42,213 bases of DNA, taken from contig VBLC01000108.1 of the NCBI GenBank assembly GCA_005879315.1, positions 1 through 42,213 of the forward strand. Reading direction: 5' to 3'. This DNA comes from Deltaproteobacteria bacterium. GTDB taxonomy: Bacteria; Myxococcota; Myxococcia; Myxococcales; 40CM-4-68-19. The stretch's first letter is position 1. Each line of letters starts with the position of its first letter. Shown in pieces: positions 14,394-22,461 of this stretch. A model generated the notes under the pieces. The model was not told the origin of the DNA. It saw only the letters and a program-made list of their open reading frames with translations, and ran no database searches. The position numbers were made by a program, and so were the translations under genes.

Positions 14394-15451
14394 GATTGTC
14401 CGCCCTTCTTCGGCAGCCAGACATGAAACACCGTGGCACTCTCGTCGCTGGTCAGCTCGATGCGCCCGCCGTGCGCGCGGACGATCTCCCTCACGATGTA
14501 CAGGCCGAGGTGATCGCTTGGCCACGTCCCTCGGCGCGTCGGATCGAAGAGGTGGTCGCGAAACGGATCGGGAATCGGCTGCCCGGTGTTGGCGACGGTG
14601 AGCAGCACTTCCTCGTTGCAGTCGATGACGGAGACCATGACCGGCGTGCCGGGATCGCCGTGCTCCATCGCGTTGGAGAGCAGGTTCCGCATGACCTGGA
14701 GCAGACGGTCCCGGTCCCACTCGCCGGACACTTCGTCCCAGCAGTCGAGCTGGACGGGGTGGCCGGGATACGCGAGGGATATTTCGGCGACGGCCTGCCG
14801 GCAGACATCGGCGAGCGGACCGCGTTCGCGCCTCAGCTGCACCTCACCCTCGCCCGCGCGGGCGGAGCGCAAGAGCCGCTCGATCAGGCGATCCATCGTC
14901 TTCGCCGTGCGCTGCATCGTCGAAAGGATCTCCGCCTTCGCCGGCGAATCCCGCTGCACCAGCTCGATGCCCATCGAGAGGGCGTTGAGCGGCACGCGCA
15001 GATCGTGACCCAGCTCGCCGAGATGGAAGTCGCGCTCCTCCTCCATCCGCTTCCGCTCGGTGATGTCCTCGAGCGTGCCGGCGATGCGCACGGCGCACAC
15101 GCCTTGGAAAAACGCGCGGCCCGAGGCGAACAGCCATCGCCGGGCCGGACCGACCGTGCGGAATTCGATTGAGCAGTCGCCGTCGCTCTCCGGGTCCAGG
15201 ACCTGGGCGACCGCATCCTTCCAGCGCTCGCCGTCGACGGGCTGCAGGGCAGCGAGGATGCGCTGGATGGAGATCGGCTCGTCGTCGCCGATCTCGAGCA
15301 GCCGCCTGCTCCGCAGCGAGAGGACGTGCTCGCCGGTTCGCGGACGGATCTCCCAGGTTCCCAGGCCGGCGGCTTCGAGGGCGAGCCGCGCGCCGCTGAG
15401 TTCGCGCGGTTTGCCAGCCAGCAGCAGCCTCATCTCCAGGTTTGAGCTCAT
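14390..15451 (-). CDS. PAS-domain histidine kinase
   Basis: 353 residues from the ATG at 15451, chosen because GGAGG lies 5 nt before it; an ATG 15 bp upstream overlaps that Shine-Dalgarno. PAS-like domain at ~25-132 (GLGTWEIRPRTGEHVLSL ... GTLEDITERKRM), then HisKA with His149 in ELGHDLRVPLNALSM, and HATPase_c (NLLSNAMEHGDPG, VANTGQPIPDPF, DHLGLYIVREIVRAHGG). No membrane segment, so soluble. There is no receiver gene beside it; the 4-bp overlap links it to the dead-protease lipoprotein. It lies divergently from the second LytS-type kinase with 127 bp between starts, and between the two LytS/LytT pairs; phosphotransfer to one of those regulators is possible. Confidence 0.88.
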   Translation of the reverse strand: MSSNLEMRLLLAGKPRELSGARLALEAAGLGTWEIRPRTGEHVLSLRSRRLLEIGDDEPISIQRILAALQPVDGERWKDAVAQVLDPESDGDCSIEFRTVGPARRWLFASGRAFFQGVCAVRIAGTLEDITERKRMEEERDFHLGELGHDLRVPLNALSMGIELVQRDSPAKAEILSTMQRTAKTMDRLIERLLRSARAGEGEVQLRRERGPLADVCRQAVAEISLAYPGHPVQLDCWDEVSGEWDRDRLLQVMRNLLSNAMEHGDPGTPVMVSVIDCNEEVLLTVANTGQPIPDPFRDHLFDPTRRGTWPSDHLGLYIVREIVRAHGGRIELTSDESATVFHVWLPKKGGQS

Positions 15452-15566
15452 GACGTCCTCCTTCATGCCGGGCAGGTTAGGAGGCCCGCGGCACCCGGGC
15501 CGCGAAATGACGACGAGAGGCCGATTGCTGCCGACGGGCGCCGCAGCTTCGCAGCGCCGCCGCCGC

Positions 15567-15572
15567 TACAGT
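15567..15572 (+). promoter_or_regulatory. -10-like TACAGT, leaderless start of kinase copy 2
   Basis: TACAGT ends 6 nt before the ATG at 15579, the same spacing as in front of kinase copy 1. No Shine-Dalgarno is present. The 127-bp divergent region 15452-15578 must also contain the promoter of the PAS kinase. Confidence 0.35.
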
Positions 15573-15578
15573 CGATGC

Positions 15579-16634
15579 ATGAAAATCGTTCCCGAGATCA
15601 CCGGCCGGCGCGGAGCCTTGGGAATCTCCGTGATGACCGTCGTGCCCCTGCTGCAGCTCGCCACCGAGTACCTGGGAACCGGCGACCGCGGCCGCATGCT
15701 CTCCAAGCTCGCCGTCACCCTCATCGGGCTGCCCATTCTCCTCTGGGGATCGTCGCGCGGCCTTCGCTGGGCTGAACGCCGCCGGTCGGGAACGCTGGTT
15801 GTGCTCCTGGTCGGGATGCTTTCGGCCGGAGCGCTCTACGCCGTGCTCGTCGAGGTGATGCACCTCGCGAGCTTCCCCATCGCGATGCTGCGGCCAGCGA
15901 CCGGGCAGTGGGCAACCTCCCCTGCGTTGCGCATCGGGTTCGCGATGGGCCTGACCAACTTCGGGCTCTGGGCGCTCGCTTTCGTCTTCCCCTTTGCGCT
16001 GGAAGACGCGCGCTTCCGCTCGCTCGAGGCGCAACAGCTTCGCACGGCGGCGGAGCTGGCGCGGCTGCGCTCGCATCTCGAGCCGCACTTCCTGCTCAAC
16101 ACGCTCAACGCCATCGCCGGGCTCACCACCGAGGACCCTCGCGCGGCGCGTCGTCTGTTGGCCTCGCTCGGCGACCTCCTCCGCGATTCGCTTCGCGACC
16201 AGGGTGAGATGCAGACGCTGGGCGAGCAGATCGACTGGCTCCGCCATTACGCGCAGATCCTCGAGGAGCGGCACGCCGGGCGGCTCGCCTTCCACTGGGA
16301 GGTGGGGGCCGGGACCCGCGCCGCGCTCCTGCCGCGCCTCTTGCTCCAACCGCTGGTCGAGAACGCCGTCAAGCACGGCGCCCTGGCGCGCAAGGATGGC
16401 GGCGAGATCAAAGTGCAGGCGGCCGTCGTGGACGCGAACAAGCTCGTTTGCACCGTCGAGGACAACGGTCTAGGACTTCCGGACGGGGAGACGCGCCCGG
16501 GAGCGTTCGGCCTCCACTCCGTGCAGCGACGGCTCGCGTTGCAGTACGCGGAGCGAGCGAGCTTCCGTCTCGAGTCGTCGACATCGGGGACGCGATCGAT
16601 CGTCGAGATCCCGCTCGAGGAGGCCCGCTCATGA
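15579..16634 (+). CDS. LytS-type sensor histidine kinase (copy 2)
   Basis: 351 residues; same architecture as the kinase at 11811: four membrane segments (about 12-30, 43-58, 72-95, 117-140), then His170 in LEPHFLLNTLNAIAGL and Asn262 in LVENAVKHG, with EDNGLGLPDGETRPGAFGL. The catalytic halves of the two copies are nearly alike residue for residue, whereas the loops between membrane segments 3 and 4 differ (VMHLASFPIAMLRPATGQ here), suggesting duplication followed by change in what is sensed. Stop overlaps the regulator start (ATGA at 16631-16634). Confidence 0.9.
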   Translation: MKIVPEITGRRGALGISVMTVVPLLQLATEYLGTGDRGRMLSKLAVTLIGLPILLWGSSRGLRWAERRRSGTLVVLLVGMLSAGALYAVLVEVMHLASFPIAMLRPATGQWATSPALRIGFAMGLTNFGLWALAFVFPFALEDARFRSLEAQQLRTAAELARLRSHLEPHFLLNTLNAIAGLTTEDPRAARRLLASLGDLLRDSLRDQGEMQTLGEQIDWLRHYAQILEERHAGRLAFHWEVGAGTRAALLPRLLLQPLVENAVKHGALARKDGGEIKVQAAVVDANKLVCTVEDNGLGLPDGETRPGAFGLHSVQRRLALQYAERASFRLESSTSGTRSIVEIPLEEARS

Positions 16635-17383
16635 CCCGCCTGCGCGCGCTCGTGCTCGAGGACGAATGGCCGGCGCGCAACTACCTGGTGCAGCTCATCG
16701 AGGCGACCCAGCTCGCCGAGGTGGTCGGCGCGGTCGCCACCATCGGCGAGGCGCGCGAAGTTCTGGCGGGCCTTCCGGTCGACGTCGTCTTCGTCGACGT
16801 CCAGCTTTCCGGCGGCGATAGTGGCCTGGAGCTCGTCCAGTCGATGGCTGCCTCGGGAGTCGCGCGGCCGGCGTTCGTGCTGGCGACCGCCTTCAGCCAG
16901 CATGCGCTGGAGGCGTGGGATCTCGGCGTCGTCGATTATCTGCTCAAGCCGTTCAACGAGGAGCGCGTCGAGCAGTGTCTTCGCCGCCTGCTCATCCAGA
17001 GGCCGCCGCGCCCAGGCGCGCTCCGCGTGGTGGCGAGGCGCAAGCGCAGCCTCGTCTTCCTCGATCCCGCCGACATCTGGGCCTTCGAAGCGTCCGATCG
17101 TTTGAGCTTCGTCCACTCGCGGCTGGGCAAGTTCGACATCGATCTGTCGCTCGCCGCCATCGAGACTTCCTTCGGCCGCTCCCTCATCCGCGTGCATCGC
17201 AACTGGCTGGTCAACCTCGACTTCGCCAGGGAGCTGGAACGCGAAGAAGGCGAGACCACGCTGTTCGTCGGGGCGTCGCTGGGCGACGAGAGCCACGGCG
17301 TGCGCGTCCCCGTCTCCCGCGACCGCGCCCAGCCATTGCGGAACGCGCTGCTCGCAAACGCAACCGGCCTGCGACACACTTGA
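16631..17383 (+). CDS. LytTR-type response regulator (copy 2)
   Basis: 250 residues. Receiver: Glu10-Asp11, Asp56 in VVFVDVQL, Lys106 in YLLKPF. LytTR domain ~135-245 (DIWAFEASDRLSFVHSRLGKF, FGRSLIRVHRNWLVNLDF). Strongly similar to the copy at 12869 over the whole length; the DNA-contacting region of LytTR (around LVNL and the last strands) differs more, e.g. EEGETTLFVGASLGDES against DIGGATVTVGRDIGPEG, so target sites may differ. Coupled to kinase copy 2 by a 4-bp overlap. Followed by a methyltransferase after 13 bp. Confidence 0.9.
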   Translation: MTRLRALVLEDEWPARNYLVQLIEATQLAEVVGAVATIGEAREVLAGLPVDVVFVDVQLSGGDSGLELVQSMAASGVARPAFVLATAFSQHALEAWDLGVVDYLLKPFNEERVEQCLRRLLIQRPPRPGALRVVARRKRSLVFLDPADIWAFEASDRLSFVHSRLGKFDIDLSLAAIETSFGRSLIRVHRNWLVNLDFARELEREEGETTLFVGASLGDESHGVRVPVSRDRAQPLRNALLANATGLRHT

Positions 17384-17389
17384 TAAGAT
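17384..17389 (+). promoter_or_regulatory. -10-like TAAGAT before the methyltransferase
   Basis: TAAGAT starts right behind the regulator's TGA and ends 7 nt before the ATG at 17397, with no Shine-Dalgarno. This could give a separate leaderless transcript in addition to read-through from the LytS/LytT operon. Confidence 0.3.
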
Positions 17390-17396
17390 CGCCGGG

Positions 17397-18215
17397 ATGC
17401 CCGCCGAACGAATCCCGGACGGCTACGTCCACGGCTACACCGAGCGAGAGCACGCGCGCCTCGTCGACCAGGCGACGACGCTCACGGATCTCCTGCACCA
17501 CGACACGCGCTATCCGCACGGCGCCACCGTGCTCGAAGCGGGCTGCGGGGTGGGCGCGCAGACTGTCACGCTCGCGCGCAACAGCCCGGGGGCGCGCTTC
17601 ACCTCCATCGACCTGTCGCCGCGGTCGCTCGAGGCCGCGTTCGACCGGGTGCGCGCCGCGTCGATCGAGAACGTCACCTTCGAGCAGGCGGACATTTTCC
17701 AGCTCCCTTTCCCCGAGGAGAGCTTCGACCACGTCTTCGTCTGCTTCGTGCTCGAGCACCTGCCCCGCCCGCGCGAGGCGCTCGCCAGCCTCCGCTCGCG
17801 TCTCAAGCCGGGCGGCACGCTCACGGTCATCGAGGGCGACCACGGCTCGACCTTTTTCCACCCCGACGACGCTGACGCCCACCGGGCGATCGACTGCCTC
17901 GTCACGCTTCAGGCGCGCTCGGGCGGAAACGCGCTGATCGGCCGGCAGGTCTTCCCTCTGCTCGCGCAAGCGGGGCTGCGGGAGGTGAAGGCTTCGGCGC
18001 GCATGGTCTACGTCGACTCCAGCCGCCCGGAGTGGGTCGAGGGCTTCACGCTGAAAACGTTCACCGCGATGGTGGAGGGCGTGCGCGAGCAGGCCCTGGC
18101 CGCCGGGCTCGTTGATACGGCGTCGTGGGCGCGCGGCATCGCCGGGCTGCGCCGCGCGGCCGAGCCGGACGGCGTGTTCTGCTACACGTTCTTCAAGGGC
18201 GTCGGAGTGAGATGA
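17397..18215 (+). CDS. Class I SAM-dependent methyltransferase
   Basis: 272 residues. SAM-binding motif I at 45-53 (VLEAGCGVG), acidic motif II in FTSIDLSPRSLE, motif post-I with FEQADIFQLPFPEESFDHVFV, and HLPRPREALASLRSRLKPGG as motif III, all typical of Methyltransf_11/25-type enzymes. The C-terminal ~100 residues (VYVDSSRPEWVEGFTLKTF, YTFFKGVG) would form the substrate cap. Substrate unknown; such enzymes methylate small molecules, quinones or lipids. Position directly after the LytS/LytT copy 2 operon suggests co-expression. Confidence 0.88.
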   Translation: MPAERIPDGYVHGYTEREHARLVDQATTLTDLLHHDTRYPHGATVLEAGCGVGAQTVTLARNSPGARFTSIDLSPRSLEAAFDRVRAASIENVTFEQADIFQLPFPEESFDHVFVCFVLEHLPRPREALASLRSRLKPGGTLTVIEGDHGSTFFHPDDADAHRAIDCLVTLQARSGGNALIGRQVFPLLAQAGLREVKASARMVYVDSSRPEWVEGFTLKTFTAMVEGVREQALAAGLVDTASWARGIAGLRRAAEPDGVFCYTFFKGVGVR

Positions 18216-18392
18216 CGCCTGCTCGGAGCCGTTCCCGGCCGGGCGCACGAGCAGGCTGAAATCCCAGCGCTAGTCCAACAGGCACCGGTAGGCGATCCAT
18301 GGCGCCTCGTCGCCGCGATCCGACCGCTCGCCGGATCGACGCAGCAGCACGCGGCGGGCCTCCCTACTTAACGGGCAGGAAAGGAGCACACA

Positions 18393-19097
18393 ATGATGCG
18401 ATCCGTTGCCGCTTTGTTGTCCGTCTTTGCCCTCGAGGCCTGCGTTCACGAGAAAGTCCTCGAGCCCGGCGCTGGCGCGGAGCTCGCCCCGGGCCGTGCG
18501 AACGTGGCCGAGGCTGCCGTCGCTGGCGTCAGCGTGAAGGTGACGGGAGACTCGTGGAAAGGCGACCCGCAGAACCTGGGGACCCTCTTCACTCCGGTGC
18601 GAGTCACTCTCGAGAACCACAGCGGAAAGACCTTGCGCGTCAGCTACCGCGACTTCAGTCTCGCCGGCGGCAGCGGATTCAATTACGCGGCCATCCCGCC
18701 GATCAAGGCCCGCGGCACACTCAGCAGCGCGCGAGAGACGCCGTCTTCACCCACGCTGCAGCTGGCGGGATGGGAGCACCGCGGCTTCCAGGTCGCTCCG
18801 CATTACTCCTATCTCTACCCTGGGCTCTCGCCCTGGACGGGACCCTTCGCCTACGACCCGTTCTACTACGACAACTTCTACGCGAGGTGGCCCGAGAAGC
18901 TGCCGACGCAAGACATGCTCTCCGAGGCCCTGCCCGAAGGCGTGGTGCAGGACGGCGGGAGTGTTTCTGGCTTCGTCTATTTCCAGAGCGTGACGAATCG
19001 CGAATCGGCGGTGCAGTTCGACATGAACCTGGTGGACGCGAGCGACGGGCAGACCTTCGGAGTGCTCGCCATCCCCTTCCAGACCAAGCAGGGCTAG
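18393..19097 (+). CDS. Lipoprotein of unknown function (first gene of NtrB/NtrC operon)
   Basis: 234 residues. AAAGGAG lies 7 nt before the ATG. Signal peptide with Cys17 (LEAC) suggests a lipoprotein. The mature part has a beta-sandwich look: VSVKVTGDSWKGDPQNLGTL, FTPVRVTLENHSGKTLRVSY, RDFSLAGGSGFNYAAIPPI, then an aromatic-rich segment (YLYPGLSPWTGPFAYDPFYY) and a last strand pair (GGSVSGFVYFQSVTNRESAVQF). This resembles proteins that bind at the envelope surface, but I do not recognise the family. The 177-bp stretch before it (18216-18392) has no gene and should hold the operon promoter. The next gene starts 22 bp downstream. Confidence 0.7.
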   Translation: MMRSVAALLSVFALEACVHEKVLEPGAGAELAPGRANVAEAAVAGVSVKVTGDSWKGDPQNLGTLFTPVRVTLENHSGKTLRVSYRDFSLAGGSGFNYAAIPPIKARGTLSSARETPSSPTLQLAGWEHRGFQVAPHYSYLYPGLSPWTGPFAYDPFYYDNFYARWPEKLPTQDMLSEALPEGVVQDGGSVSGFVYFQSVTNRESAVQFDMNLVDASDGQTFGVLAIPFQTKQG

Positions 19098-19119
19098 TCC
19101 CTCGAGAATGGAGACGAAC

Positions 19120-19401
19120 ATGATTCGCCGATCTGCATTTGCAGTGCTTCTCCTTACGAGCCTCGCAGCCTTCGCGCAGGAGCCGGCGGGCGGACAAGTC
19201 AACGCCTCCGTTCCTTCTGCCCCTCAGCAGGCGCCGGGGTACATCATCACGCCGTCGGGAATGATCCTCTTCCCCGACGCACCGCCGCCCACGGGCGATA
19301 CCAGCACGCTGAGCGGCGCCGGCCCGAACGTGTCGACCGGGCCAGTGGTCGGCGCGGGTCCCGAGGTCGGCACCGGTCCGGTGGTTGGGAGGGCCCCATG
19401 A
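19120..19401 (+). CDS. Small secreted protein with 12-residue tandem repeat
   Basis: 93 residues from the ATG at 19120, which has GGAGA 6 nt upstream; an ATG at 19108 overlaps that site. Sec signal peptide MIRRSAFAVLLLTSLAAFAQ. The mature ~74 residues are Pro/Gly/Val rich, contain YIITPSGMILFPDAPPP, and end in two tandem copies of a 12-residue unit (AGPxVxTGPVVG). No cysteine and no known domain. Probably unstructured in the periplasm or attached to the cell surface. Its stop overlaps the next start (ATGA at 19398-19401). Confidence 0.65.
   Translation: MIRRSAFAVLLLTSLAAFAQEPAGGQVNASVPSAPQQAPGYIITPSGMILFPDAPPPTGDTSTLSGAGPNVSTGPVVGAGPEVGTGPVVGRAP
19318..19389 (+). repeat. In-frame 36-bp tandem duplication in the small secreted protein
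   Basis: Two 36-bp copies encode AGPNVSTGPVVG and AGPEVGTGPVVG. The copies differ at several bases but only two residues, so the repeat is under protein-level constraint or was recently duplicated. Confidence 0.75.
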
Positions 19402-19736
19402 AAATCCTCTTGGCCACCTCGCTGTTGCCGTTGACCGCGGCGCTGATCGTGCTCACCGGCGCGCCGGGAGAGAACTACGCCGGCGAGCCGGCCGCGGAGG
19501 CCGCGCAGCATGCGGAGACCATCGATGCCCTCGCCACCCTGCGGCAGGCGGAGGCGCTGCTCGCCACCGGCGATTCGGACGGCGTGGACGACGACCTCCT
19601 CGGCGCCGAAGCGGTGCTCTCGGGCCGTACGCGGCTCGACGTGGAGGCGGCGCGCGAAGCTCTCGCGCGCTCCGATCTCTTCGCCGCGCGACAATACCTC
19701 GCCACGGCCTTGGCGGAGAGGCGGGCGCTGCGGTGA
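19398..19736 (+). CDS. Small secreted helical protein
   Basis: 112 residues. N-terminal signal peptide (MKILLATSLLPLTAALIVLTG), then an Ala/Glu-rich, probably alpha-helical mature part with helix-turn-helix pairs of a TPR-like look: ETIDALATLRQAEALLATGD, an acidic loop DGVDDDLL, then DVEAAREALARSDLFAARQ and YLATALAERRAL. No cysteine and no catalytic motif. It overlaps the upstream secreted-protein gene by 4 bp and the kinase starts 6 bp after its stop. A periplasmic partner for the kinase's sensing region is a plausible but unproved role. Confidence 0.65.
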   Translation: MKILLATSLLPLTAALIVLTGAPGENYAGEPAAEAAQHAETIDALATLRQAEALLATGDSDGVDDDLLGAEAVLSGRTRLDVEAAREALARSDLFAARQYLATALAERRALR

Positions 19737-19742
19737 TGTCGG

Positions 19743-21137
19743 ATGTCGGAATCCTGTGCAGCCGCCGTGCATCGTTCCGACACAGGAATGACGACCACCG
19801 AGACAATTCTGCCTGGTGCGGAATTTGCGAGACAGCCAGGCATGCCCAGCGCGGCGCAGATCGAGCGTTGGCGGAACGCGCGTGCCGCCAACGCGCAGCT
19901 CCATTGGGTGCGCTTCCAGCCCGCGTTCGCGCTGGGCATCCTGGTCGTGGTCGACGGCGTCCTCTGGCGGGCTGGCTATCCCGTCTGGCGGCTCGCGGCG
20001 ATCGCGGGCGTCTTCGCAGGCCTGATCGCGCTCGCGGTCTGGTCGGCGCACGAGGCGCGAGGCGTGCAGGCGACCGGCAACTGCGGCAGCCGCATGTGCG
20101 CCTCGCTCCGCGGCTCGATCGTCCTCTCGCTCTTCGCCATGTCGATCACCGGCGGCCTGCGCAGCCCGCTCATTCCCCTTGCGCTGGGGATGCTCGCCGA
20201 CATCGTCATGCACCACGGCTGGGGTCCGGTGGCCCGGCGGACGCTCGGTTTGATCAGCGCCAGCGCGCTGGCGATGGCGCTCTTGCCCGCCTCCTGGGTG
20301 GGACCGCCTCTGCCCCAGCCGGCTTTCTGGCTCATCTCCGGAGTGCTGATGGCGGTGGCTGGCGCGGTGTTCACCTTTCGAGCGGCGCTGCAGACGCGCT
20401 CCCTGGAAGCGAGCGACTGCGAGCTGATGCGCGTGCGCGAGGAGATGGCCGGACGGGCCTGGGCGCGTGCCCGCGAGCTCGAGCAATTGGGGGCGCGGCT
20501 CTCGCACGAGCTGAAGAATCCGCTCGCGGCCATCAAGGGCCTGGTGCAGCTCGCCGCGCGCCGGGCTTGCGATCCCGAATCCCTCGAGCAGCTCCGCGTC
20601 GTCGAGGGCGAGGTGGAGCGCATGCGCGCCATCCTCCAGGAGTACCTCTCCTTCTCCCGACCCTTCGAGGAGCTGCGGCCCGAGGCGCTGTCGCTCGGCG
20701 AGCTGTCCGAGGAAGTGCTCTCGGTCCTGGAGGCGCGCGCCGCAGCGGAGGGCATCCAGCTGCGTCGCCGCGGCGATGCGCGCATCGAGGCCGATCCGCG
20801 CCGGCTTCGCGAGGCGCTCTTCAACCTGGTGGCCAACGCCATCGAGGCCACGCCGCGCGGGGGAGAGGTCGCGGTCGAGGTCGCCGAACGAGACGGCGCC
20901 GCGAGCCTCACCGTGCGCGATTCCGGCCGCGGCATGCCGCAGGAAGTGCTCGATCGCATCGGCACCGCGTTCTTCACCACCCGCGCCCAGGGCACCGGCC
21001 TGGGCGTGGTCCTGGCGCGGGCTGCGTTCAGCCAGCACGGCGGCTCGTTGCAGTACGAGAGCGCGCCCGAGCGCGGGACCGTCGTCACCGGCACCTTGCC
21101 GCTGAGGAGAAGCGATGTCGCGCGTCTTGCTGGTTGA
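19743..21137 (+). CDS. NtrB-like membrane histidine kinase
   Basis: 464 residues from the ATG at 19743; ATGs at 19788 and 19842 are alternative starts because the first ~33 residues look unconserved. Six hydrophobic segments between ~58 and 212, then HisKA with His255 in RLSHELKNPLAAIKGLVQLA, and HATPase_c (FNLVANAIEATPRGG, RDSGRGMP, TRAQGTGLGVVLARAAFSQHGG). The membrane domain has little extracytoplasmic loop and a Cys pair (NCGSRMCA at ~113-119). The gene overlaps the NtrC-like regulator by 23 bp and follows three envelope-protein genes in the same orientation. Confidence 0.9.
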   Translation: MSESCAAAVHRSDTGMTTTETILPGAEFARQPGMPSAAQIERWRNARAANAQLHWVRFQPAFALGILVVVDGVLWRAGYPVWRLAAIAGVFAGLIALAVWSAHEARGVQATGNCGSRMCASLRGSIVLSLFAMSITGGLRSPLIPLALGMLADIVMHHGWGPVARRTLGLISASALAMALLPASWVGPPLPQPAFWLISGVLMAVAGAVFTFRAALQTRSLEASDCELMRVREEMAGRAWARARELEQLGARLSHELKNPLAAIKGLVQLAARRACDPESLEQLRVVEGEVERMRAILQEYLSFSRPFEELRPEALSLGELSEEVLSVLEARAAAEGIQLRRRGDARIEADPRRLREALFNLVANAIEATPRGGEVAVEVAERDGAASLTVRDSGRGMPQEVLDRIGTAFFTTRAQGTGLGVVLARAAFSQHGGSLQYESAPERGTVVTGTLPLRRSDVARLAG

Positions 21138-22461
21138 CGACGAGCCGGCGCTCCTCTTCACCTTGAAGGAGCTGCTCAAGGCGCGCGGCCACGAAGCGGC
21201 GCTGGCCAGATCTTCGCGGGAGGCGCTCGCGCTGGTCGAGGGCGTGGATGCGGTGGTGACCGACTTCGCCATGCCGGAGATGGACGGCGTGCAGCTCCTG
21301 CAAGAGCTGCAGGAGCGTGACGCCTCCTTGCCGGTCGTGCTGCTCACCGCGCACGGCTCTGAGCGCATCGCGGTGCGGGCGATGAAAGCCGGCGCTTACG
21401 AGTACGTCACCAAGCCTTTCGACATCGACGAGATGGGCCTGGTCATCGACCGCGCCCTCGAGGCGCGCGCGCTGCGCGTGCAGAACAGAAGGCTGGCGGC
21501 GGAGAAGGCGGTGGGCGGCGCCATCGTCGCCGAGTCGCCCGCCATGAAGCGGCTCCTGGAGGCGGTTGCGCGCGTGGGTTCCAAGGACATCACGGTGCTC
21601 GTGCGCGGGGAGACGGGCACCGGCAAGGAGTTGATCGCCGCGCTGGTGCACGCGCACAGCCGCCGCTCGGGGAAACCGCTGGTGCGCTTCAACTGCGCCG
21701 CCATTCCCGCCGAGCTGGCGGAAGCGGAGCTGTTCGGCCACGTCAAAGGCGCCTTCACCGGCGCGGACAAGGCGCGGCGCGGCTTCTTTGCCGAGGCGGA
21801 CGGCGGCACGCTCATCCTCGACGAAGTGGGCGAGCTGCCGCCGGGCGTGCAGGCGAAACTGTTGCGCGTGCTGCAGGACGGAGAGATCCAGCCGGTGGGC
21901 GCCGGGCGCGTGGAGCACGTCGACGTGCGCGTGGTCGCCAGCACCAACCGCGATCTGATCGCGGACTCGCGCTCCGGGCGATTTCGCGAGGACCTCTACT
22001 ACCGCCTGGCAGTGGTGGAGCTGGTGGTGCCCCCGCTGCGCGAGCATCGCGAGGACGTTCCTGCGCTGGCGGCCGAGTTCGCCCGCCGCTACGCGCAGCG
22101 CTTCGGCCTCACCGATTCGCGCCTCTCGCCCGAGCTGATCGCGACGCTGCGCGAGGAGAGCTGGCCGGGGAACGTGCGCCAGCTGGAGAACGCCGTCGCG
22201 CGCATGGTAGCGCTCACGGGCGGACGCGAGATCGGCCTCGAGGCGTTCGTGCGCGACGCGATTCCAGAACCCGACGCGGAGCCACCGGTCGACGGCACCC
22301 GCTCCCTGCGCGAGCAGGTGGAGGCCATCGAGCGCAACGTGATCGTGCGTGCCCTGGCCGCGGTCGCCGGCAACCAGTCCGAGGCCGCACGCCGCTTGGG
22401 GGTCTCGCGCGGGACGCTCATCGATCGCCTGCGCAAGTACGGCCTCACCTCGGCGAGTTGA
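21115..22461 (+). CDS. NtrC-like sigma-54-dependent response regulator
   Basis: 448 residues: receiver 1-~115 (Asp9-Glu10 region, phospho-acceptor Asp50 in VVTDFAMPEMDG, Lys100 in YVTKPF); AAA+ domain ~135-370 with Walker A GETGTGKE at 165-172, the sigma-54-contacting GAFTGA at 212-217, Walker B GGTLILDEVGELP, and the arginine-finger region FREDLYYRL; Fis-type HTH at the end (NQSEAARRLGVSRGTLIDRL). It should activate sigma-54 promoters when phosphorylated by the preceding kinase. I did not find a convincing -24/-12 promoter in the window, so the targets are probably elsewhere. Its last 17 bp overlap the end of the convergent YceI gene. Confidence 0.93.
   Translation: MSRVLLVDDEPALLFTLKELLKARGHEAALARSSREALALVEGVDAVVTDFAMPEMDGVQLLQELQERDASLPVVLLTAHGSERIAVRAMKAGAYEYVTKPFDIDEMGLVIDRALEARALRVQNRRLAAEKAVGGAIVAESPAMKRLLEAVARVGSKDITVLVRGETGTGKELIAALVHAHSRRSGKPLVRFNCAAIPAELAEAELFGHVKGAFTGADKARRGFFAEADGGTLILDEVGELPPGVQAKLLRVLQDGEIQPVGAGRVEHVDVRVVASTNRDLIADSRSGRFREDLYYRLAVVELVVPPLREHREDVPALAAEFARRYAQRFGLTDSRLSPELIATLREESWPGNVRQLENAVARMVALTGGREIGLEAFVRDAIPEPDAEPPVDGTRSLREQVEAIERNVIVRALAAVAGNQSEAARRLGVSRGTLIDRLRKYGLTSAS

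Noticed and set aside
18216-18392. Possible minus-strand gene end in the 177-bp gap before the lipoprotein operon
   Set aside because: The frame has no conserved pattern or start signal of its own and runs antisense into the lipoprotein gene; the space is better read as promoter region.
19730-19790. Inverted repeat ATCCTGTG/CACAGGAAT before the NtrB-like kinase
   Set aside because: Arms are imperfect and lie inside the probable coding start; not strong enough to call an operator.
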